Both the position numbers and the translations under genes were made by a program. From contig JBALVO010000114.1 in NCBI GenBank assembly GCA_036961445.1, positions 1-12,302 of the forward strand: a DNA stretch of 12,302 nt, given 5' to 3'. The notes under the pieces were generated by a model. It had not been told where the DNA came from. It was given only the letters and a program-made list of their open reading frames with translations, and did not search any database. Shown here piece after piece: positions 7,568 through 12,302 of the stretch (position 1 is its first letter; every line of letters begins with the position of its first letter). Origin of the DNA: JBALVO01 sp036961445. GTDB taxonomy: Bacteria > Pseudomonadota > Gammaproteobacteria > Pseudomonadales > Halieaceae.

Positions 7568-9172
7568 ATGATCTTTTTGCCGCCTAAAGCACTGCTGCAA
7601 CTGCTCGGGGCAACAGTATTGTTGACCAGCCAGTCGCTCTGGGCATTCGAAATGCCGCCAGCCAATCCCTACCTGGCAGACTCCAACTATTCTATGCCGC
7701 ATGCCGACCCGGCCCAGCAGGATGCCGTACCACAAAGCGGCCCAGCTGGCCCCACGCGCACCTTGTCGAGCGATGATATCCAATATGTACACACCGGACC
7801 TGGTTTCTTCGGGATAGCCACCTCAGGTATTTACGCCGACGGTAAACGCGTATTCTGGGGCAATGGTCTGGACCGCATCGTCAAGCTTGATTATGACACT
7901 CATGAAATCCTGGCCGAGTATTATTTCCCCGGGGTGGAGCGCTGGAGCGCAGAGCAGGCAGACGCATCTATTGCCGATTTTGATAACAGTAACGATGGCA
8001 TCGTCGCCCTGTACAAGGCTTATCAGGAGGCGCAAAAACTTCGTAATCTTTCAAATCTTTACACTGTACTAGACAAAGATCACGTTTATTACGTGGGCAG
8101 TAAATCCGGCCTGATCACCGCTTATGGTGACAAAGACCCTCAAGATTCCGGCTCCGGCATCGTAAAATTGCGTGAGTTCCAGCTGCCGGCGCAAGCCAGC
8201 GGTCCAATAATGGGGCTGGCCATGACCTACGATGGCTGGTTAATTGCAGCTACCGAACACGGCTACATGGCCGCTGTCAGCCGCGACTTCACTGAACATC
8301 ACCTGATCCGCATCAAGCACAGCGAGGGCGCGGAGGATAAGGCCACCGGCCCCACCGGCTATGGTTGGATTCGCAATGCCTATGCCATTGATGTCGACGG
8401 AGGAATATACATTGCCTCCCAGGAACACATGCACAAGGTAATTTGGAATGGCACAAAGCTGAGCACCAGTGAAAGTGATGGCGCCTGGACAGCGCCCTAC
8501 CTCAACGACTGGGGGCACGGCACAGGCGCTACTCCTTCACTGATGGGCTTTGCTGAGGAGGATCAGTTTGTAGTGATCACCGATGGACAGCCACAAATGA
8601 ATGTAGTGCTGTTCTGGCGCAATGCTATCCCGCAGAATTGGGAACAGTTACCCGGCGCTCCGGATCGTCGTATCGCCGGCCAGGCTGCGGTGACCATGGC
8701 CGATGATTCACTCACTGAAATTCAGTCAGAACAGTCAGTGGTGGTGGCCGGTTACGGCGCAATGGTGGTAAACAATGCACCGCGCAATGTTCCATGGTAT
8801 ATGCCCAAACGGGCCGCCAGCCTGCTGATTAGCTACCTCGGCAGCAACCCTGAGCACCAGCCATATGGGGTGCAGAAATTCGCCTGGAATCCACACGACC
8901 GATCGTTCAAAAGCGCCTGGGTGAATGAGCAGATCAGCTCTCCCAGTACTGTACCCATTGTCGGTGTAGGCTCCAATACCGCCTATCTTATCGGTGCCCG
9001 CGACAATCAATGGACCCTTGAGGCCATGGATTGGGAGACCGGCGTTTCACGCTTCCACTATGTCATTGGCGGACAGCGCTACAACGTCATGTTCGCTGGA
9101 ACCTTGATTGATATGGATGGTCGAATTCATTATGGCACCCCCTGGGGTCGTGTTCGTCTCGATACGCACTGA
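7568..9172 (+). CDS. Secreted protein of unknown function, probable beta-propeller
   Basis: A 534-residue protein from the preferred ATG at 7568. A longer reading from GTG 7511 is possible, but it would put 19 residues ahead of a normal signal peptide (MIFLPPKALLQLLGATVLL, ending near SLWA-FE), and AGGA sits about 11 bases before ATG 7568. The mature chain is built of repeated short strands that alternate with turns, of the type GIYADGKRVFWGNGLDRIV, DHVYYVGSKSGLITAYGD, AMTYDGWLIAATEHGYMAAV, AIDVDGGIYIASQEHMHKV and GTLIDMDGRIHYGTPWG. Such blocks, with D-G turns before a strand, are typical of beta-propeller folds such as PQQ- or SMP-30-like proteins, and I count at least five. No catalytic motif or cofactor signature is clear. 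It stands alone on its strand, with a 149-base gap to the next gene. The function cannot be assigned. Confidence 0.8.
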   Translation: MIFLPPKALLQLLGATVLLTSQSLWAFEMPPANPYLADSNYSMPHADPAQQDAVPQSGPAGPTRTLSSDDIQYVHTGPGFFGIATSGIYADGKRVFWGNGLDRIVKLDYDTHEILAEYYFPGVERWSAEQADASIADFDNSNDGIVALYKAYQEAQKLRNLSNLYTVLDKDHVYYVGSKSGLITAYGDKDPQDSGSGIVKLREFQLPAQASGPIMGLAMTYDGWLIAATEHGYMAAVSRDFTEHHLIRIKHSEGAEDKATGPTGYGWIRNAYAIDVDGGIYIASQEHMHKVIWNGTKLSTSESDGAWTAPYLNDWGHGTGATPSLMGFAEEDQFVVITDGQPQMNVVLFWRNAIPQNWEQLPGAPDRRIAGQAAVTMADDSLTEIQSEQSVVVAGYGAMVVNNAPRNVPWYMPKRAASLLISYLGSNPEHQPYGVQKFAWNPHDRSFKSAWVNEQISSPSTVPIVGVGSNTAYLIGARDNQWTLEAMDWETGVSRFHYVIGGQRYNVMFAGTLIDMDGRIHYGTPWGRVRLDTH

Positions 9173-9307
9173 CCGGTACCAGGCAGAGCAGGCCGGCAGT
9201 TTGACCAGTAACGCCGCTGGTGTATCGCTGTAACAGGTGCTATAACTAACTAACTGGCGTCATTGAATGGCCGCCGGTGGTGTGACTTTAATTCGCCTGA
9301 TCGATAC

Positions 9308-9314
9308 AGGAGGT
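9308..9314 (+). promoter_or_regulatory. Strong Shine-Dalgarno site of the small membrane protein gene
   Basis: AGGAGGT lies 7 bases before ATG 9322. It is the best ribosome site in the window and supports both the reality and the start of the short gene that follows. Confidence 0.8.
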
Positions 9315-9321
9315 TCTGGCT

Positions 9322-9729
9322 ATGCAAGCGCTCGTATTGTTCGCAATTTCCGTTTTGTGTATCGCTTTGTTCTTCACCTACCGCCGATCAAGTCGACAAA
9401 CCATCACCGATGACAATTACCCGGGAATACCAGACACCATAAACCCTTATTCCGCGATCTCTCTGCGTTGTGGCAGAGGTGCATGCAGTGCCGCCAGGGA
9501 AATCGCCAATGAGCGCTTTTTATCGACGGATGCCCCAACACTCCCCATTGAAAGTTGCACCTCCCAGTCCTGTCTTTGTTCTTACAGATATTATGGTGAT
9601 CGGCGCAGGGATGAGAGAGAACGCCGTGCGCTGCGCAGTACCAAAACCGAATTGTTTCACAGTGACGGTAACCTGGAGCGACGTATGCAACTGGGGCGAC
9701 GCGCCAGTGACGAATGGGTCAGCGCTTGA
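9322..9729 (+). CDS. Small membrane-anchored cysteine-motif protein, function unknown
   Basis: A 135-residue protein with one N-terminal membrane segment (about residues 3-19, LVLFAISVLCIALFFTY) followed by basic RRSSR. This gives a single-pass anchor with the rest probably cytoplasmic by the positive-inside rule. The central part carries five cysteines: SLRCGRGACSAAR (C50, C55) and ESCTSQSCLC (C79, C84, C86), separated by ERFLSTDAPTLPIE. Then comes a charged tract, YGDRRRDERERR (91-102), and a basic tail. I recall similar short proteins with this C-x4-C, LP-x-x-x-C-x4-C-x-C arrangement in gammaproteobacteria, but no named function. The cysteines might bind a metal, and this is inference. The gene is convergent with the luciferase-like oxidoreductase, 49 bases away. 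A competing frame (9470-9736) lacks these features. Confidence 0.8.
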   Translation: MQALVLFAISVLCIALFFTYRRSSRQTITDDNYPGIPDTINPYSAISLRCGRGACSAAREIANERFLSTDAPTLPIESCTSQSCLCSYRYYGDRRRDERERRALRSTKTELFHSDGNLERRMQLGRRASDEWVSA

Positions 9730-9778
9730 GCATTAGCAGCGCCAATTCAGCTAACGCGAGCCGACCACTGCCTACTTT

Positions 9779-10807
9779 CTAGCGATATCGAGCGGGAATA
9801 ATACCCTCCAGCAAGGGCTCGCAATCAGCGCGTGTAGCTGCTGGCAAGGTCACTATCAATTTCTCTGCCCCTGCCCCAAGAAGCTGGTCAACCTGGTTTT
9901 GACAGCCGGCAATCGATCCCACTATACCCACAGCATTGGCCAATCTGTCAGACACCGCCGCCGTGGCTGCGTCCGACCCACCATCGCTATAAGCGGCCTG
10001 CAGCTGTTGCACATCTTCCGCATAGCCCAACGCTGCAGCAGCTCTGGCGTAGGGACTGGTAGCCTGGCCGTAATACATCGCTATCCCAAATTTAAGCAAG
10101 GGTAATACCTGCTGAGGGTCTTCATTCACCAATAATTGAAATGTCGGGGCAATAGTGACGGCGGCTGTATCGCGCTCTCCCACCGCCGCTCCACGGGCGA
10201 TCACATCCCGGCCCCAGTTGATGCACTCTGCCGGCAAAAAAGCGGGAATCCAGCCATCAGCAAGCTCACCACAGGTCAGTAACCCCTTCTCCAGAACCGC
10301 GCCATGCCAAATCGGTATGCGCTCTCGTAACGGCTTGAAGGAGAGTTTGACACCGCCGGTACGAAATATTTTGCCCTCAAAAGGTGAGGGGTCGCGGGCC
10401 CATATTTTGTGACAAATAGCGATAGTCTCCCGGGTCCTCGTCATCGGTGTTTTGAACTCAAGCCCGTGCCAACCCTCGACCAGGTTGGGGGTGCTACCCC
10501 CTAGACCCAGAATAAATCGTCCGCCGGACAGTTCATCGAGTGTCGCGGCGGTGGAGGCAAGAACTGCAGGAGAGCGAGAGAAGACATTCGCAATACCCAG
10601 GCAAACATTGATGCGACTGGTGGCCGCAAGCAGCCGGTCACACAAGGAGACACCATCGCGACCGAAAGACTCAGGAATCAACAAACAATCATAGCCCAGC
10701 TCATCCGCGAGTCTGGCGATTTCGATGACCTCCTTCCAACTGGTCATGCGATCCCACAGACCCAGATTCAGCCCAATTGGTAACCTTGTGCGCCCACTCT
10801 CACTCAT
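9779..10807 (-). CDS. LLM class (luciferase-like) flavin or F420-dependent oxidoreductase
   Basis: A 342-residue single-domain TIM-barrel oxidoreductase of the bacterial luciferase-like superfamily. Recognisable stretches in order are IGLNLGLWDRM (11-21), the ARLADELGYDCLLIPESFG block (about 31-49), ATSRINVCLGIANVFSRSP (about 62-80), the family-typical TLDELSGGRFILGLGGS (88-104), WHGLEF, TRTRETIAICHKIW, and GELADGWIPAFLPAE late in the barrel. These proteins use reduced flavin or coenzyme F420; which one applies, and the substrate, cannot be decided here. Length is usual for the family. The start ATG 10807 has GAGGA 7 bases upstream, a good site. It is divergent from the exopolyphosphatase gene and convergent with the small cysteine-motif gene, so it is probably transcribed alone. 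Confidence 0.9.
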   Translation of the reverse strand: MSESGRTRLPIGLNLGLWDRMTSWKEVIEIARLADELGYDCLLIPESFGRDGVSLCDRLLAATSRINVCLGIANVFSRSPAVLASTAATLDELSGGRFILGLGGSTPNLVEGWHGLEFKTPMTRTRETIAICHKIWARDPSPFEGKIFRTGGVKLSFKPLRERIPIWHGAVLEKGLLTCGELADGWIPAFLPAECINWGRDVIARGAAVGERDTAAVTIAPTFQLLVNEDPQQVLPLLKFGIAMYYGQATSPYARAAAALGYAEDVQQLQAAYSDGGSDAATAAVSDRLANAVGIVGSIAGCQNQVDQLLGAGAEKLIVTLPAATRADCEPLLEGIIPARYR

Positions 10808-10962
10808 AGGGAAATCCTCGCGATAACATAAATTTCACACTGCATACTGGAAACATAGCATAGAACTATCGTTTTACAGCGTTTACGCAGATCAGTTGTG
10901 CGCCATGTGTTCGAATCAATTACCATACGAGCACAACGCGCTACACACAGATTGAGTAACTA
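10808..10962. promoter_or_regulatory. Divergent intergenic region between LLM oxidoreductase and exopolyphosphatase
   Basis: This 155-base gap is AT-richer than the genes beside it and must carry promoters for two divergent genes. Beyond the ribosome site of the oxidoreductase (minus strand, GAGGA at 10815-10819), I found only weak hexamer matches. No Pho-box-like pair of CTGTCAT repeats, which might have been expected for a polyphosphate gene, was seen by eye. Confidence 0.3.
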
Positions 10963-12302
10963 TTGGAACCAGCGACGCAAGACCCTCTCCCCGACGGTAG
11001 CCTGTTAGCGGCAATCGATCTGGGCAGCAACTCTTTCCATCTCATTATCGCCAAAATTGAGCATGGTGAAATGCGACCGGTGGAAGTACTTGCCGAGAAA
11101 GTACAACTCGGCGCAGGGCTGGATAATGGCCAATTATCAGCTGCAGCCATTGAGCGCGGCCTGGACTGCTTGTCGCGCTTTGCCCAGTTACTTGAAAGTG
11201 TGGATCCCCTAAAAGTACGGGTGGTCGGCACCAACGCCTTGCGTGTGGCCAAGAACAGGCACGCATTCACCTGGCCGGCGCGGCGGATTCTGGGCACTAA
11301 AGTCGATGTCATCTATGGTCGGGAAGAGGCACGCCTGGTGTACCTGGGTGTGGCCCACTCGCTTGCAGATGATGCCCAGTCGCGCCTGGTTATCGATATC
11401 GGTGGCGGCAGTACCGAATTCATTGTTGGCGAACGGTTTGAACCCCAGCGCCTGGAGAGCCTGCAAATGGGCTGCGTCTCTTTCGGCAGAGCCTGCTTTC
11501 CCGACGGCAGCATCAGCAAAAATAACTACCGCAACGCCTACGACAAGGCAAGGGTACAAGCCTTCCACATCCGCCACCAATACAATGCAAGTCATTGGCA
11601 GGAATGTGTCGGCTCCTCAGGTACCCTGCAGGCGATTGAATCCATCCTGACCCTGAATGGCTGGGGCGAAAGCGGGATAGATCGCAAGGGTCTGGCACAG
11701 CTGGAGGACCGGCTTCTCCAGTTCGAGACCATGGAAGACATAAAGCTAGAAGGACTGGCCGCCACTCGCCGCAGCGTGATCCTGCCCGGTGTGGCAATCA
11801 CCACCGCTCTGTTTGACGTGCTTGGTATTACGCAGATGCGCACCTCCAAGGGAGCGCTGCGCGAGGGCGTGATCTATGACCTGATGGGGCGCCTCAGCCA
11901 CGAGGATGTTCGTGAGCGCACAGTGCACGCGCTGATGCAGCGCTATTCCGTAGACAACGACACCGCAGATATTGTGGAGCGCAGGGCCCGCACCTTCTTT
12001 ACCGCAACGCGCATGAGCTGGCAATTGACTGCCGGCGACTGGGATCTGTTGCATTGGGCCGCTCGCACCCATGAGATCGGCATGGCCATTGCGCATAAGC
12101 ACTTCAATCGTCATTCGGCGTACGTATTGCGCAATGCCGACCTGCCCGGATTTTCCCAGGAGGAACAGGAACAACTGGCGCTTCTGGCACTGGGGCATCG
12201 GGGTAAACTGGGTGCCGATATGCTCGAAAATTTCGTCAACTCAGACGATGTGAAAATGCAGTACTTATTATGTATTTTGCGCCTGGCAGCGTGCTTTAAA
12301 TA
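10963..12302 (+). CDS. ppx: Exopolyphosphatase (Ppx/GppA family), 3' end outside the window
   Basis: An open frame of 446 codons runs to the right edge without a stop. It should remove terminal phosphates from inorganic polyphosphate in the cytoplasm; the related GppA activity on pppGpp is possible. Signatures are AAIDLGSNSFHLIIAKIEHG (16-35, phosphate-1 of the ASKHA fold), VVGTNALRVAKN, YGREEARLVYLGV (118-130, with the expected catalytic Glu in REEARL), VIDIGGGSTEFIVGE (143-157) and MGCVSFGRACFP (169-180). Further on are VGSSGTLQAIE, ILPGVAITTALFDVLGI and SKGALREGVIYDLMG, then the C-terminal HD-like part (THEIGMAIAHKHFNRHSAYV, LALGHR). The order and spacing follow E. coli Ppx, which is about 500 residues, so roughly 50 are missing. 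The start is taken as TTG 10963 because an in-frame TAA lies at 10957-10959 and no ATG precedes the first motif. A GAG sits just upstream. Confidence 0.92.
   Translation, partial: MEPATQDPLPDGSLLAAIDLGSNSFHLIIAKIEHGEMRPVEVLAEKVQLGAGLDNGQLSAAAIERGLDCLSRFAQLLESVDPLKVRVVGTNALRVAKNRHAFTWPARRILGTKVDVIYGREEARLVYLGVAHSLADDAQSRLVIDIGGGSTEFIVGERFEPQRLESLQMGCVSFGRACFPDGSISKNNYRNAYDKARVQAFHIRHQYNASHWQECVGSSGTLQAIESILTLNGWGESGIDRKGLAQLEDRLLQFETMEDIKLEGLAATRRSVILPGVAITTALFDVLGITQMRTSKGALREGVIYDLMGRLSHEDVRERTVHALMQRYSVDNDTADIVERRARTFFTATRMSWQLTAGDWDLLHWAARTHEIGMAIAHKHFNRHSAYVLRNADLPGFSQEEQEQLALLALGHRGKLGADMLENFVNSDDVKMQYLLCILRLAACFK

Noticed and set aside
9196..9225. TTGACC as a -35 element for a promoter before the small membrane protein
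   Set aside because: No -10-like hexamer lies 15-18 bases downstream. The TATAAC at 9241-9246 is too far from it and has no good -35 of its own.
9243..9254. Three tandem TAAC units in the gap before the small membrane protein gene
   Set aside because: Three copies of a 4-base unit are too short to call a repeat array and no function is implied.
9470..9736. Overlapping 88-codon frame inside the small membrane protein gene
   Set aside because: It lacks a ribosome site, membrane segment or cysteine pattern, and the other frame has AGGAGGT ideally placed.
9730..9778. TTAGC/GCTAA inverted pair between the convergent small gene and the LLM oxidoreductase
   Set aside because: A 5-base stem with a 12-base loop and no T-run is too weak to call a terminator.
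11209..12198. Several minus-strand open frames within the exopolyphosphatase region
   Set aside because: They are antisense shadows of a continuous + strand frame with all Ppx family motifs, which is open to the window edge.

Overview
The window looks like chromosomal DNA of a free-living, probably marine, gammaproteobacterium. This is inferred from an exopolyphosphatase close to the E. coli Ppx type, a DUF3604 protein, an SdsA1-type alkylsulfatase, an LLM-class oxidoreductase and moderately GC-rich coding sequence. I saw no phage, insertion sequence, tRNA, rRNA or CRISPR array, and I cannot name a genus.

Left part (1-5847). The C-terminus of an unrecognised + strand gene ends at 200. It faces a two-gene minus-strand unit: an exported lipoprotein alkylsulfatase (4201 to 2204), then, 52 bases downstream, an exported DUF3604 protein with PHP-like metal motifs (2151 to 235). 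Divergent from the sulfatase, across 119 bases, is a class I acyl-CoA synthetase (4321-5847). A plausible but unproven reading is sulfate-ester use: the sulfatase frees a long-chain alcohol outside the cytoplasm, and after oxidation by genes not present here the synthetase activates the fatty acid.

Middle (5844-7567). An AI-2E family membrane protein is convergent with the synthetase, and the two stop regions overlap by 4 bases. Upstream of it lies a decayed patch with two gene relics on the minus strand. One is a glutathione S-transferase reduced to its two ends by an in-frame internal deletion. The other is the C-terminal tail of a formylglycine-type sulfatase, with a stop and an apparent frameshift upstream of it.

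Right part (7568-12302). A secreted protein that is probably a beta-propeller (534 aa from the preferred start) and a small membrane-anchored cysteine-rich protein (135 aa) lie on the + strand, and I can assign neither a function. They face a luciferase-like monooxygenase on the minus strand. Divergent from that is an exopolyphosphatase that begins at TTG 10963 and runs off the right edge.

No clearly new multi-gene system is visible. The items most worth following are the two relics, the lipoprotein alkylsulfatase/DUF3604 pair, the unassigned propeller protein and the small cysteine-motif protein.
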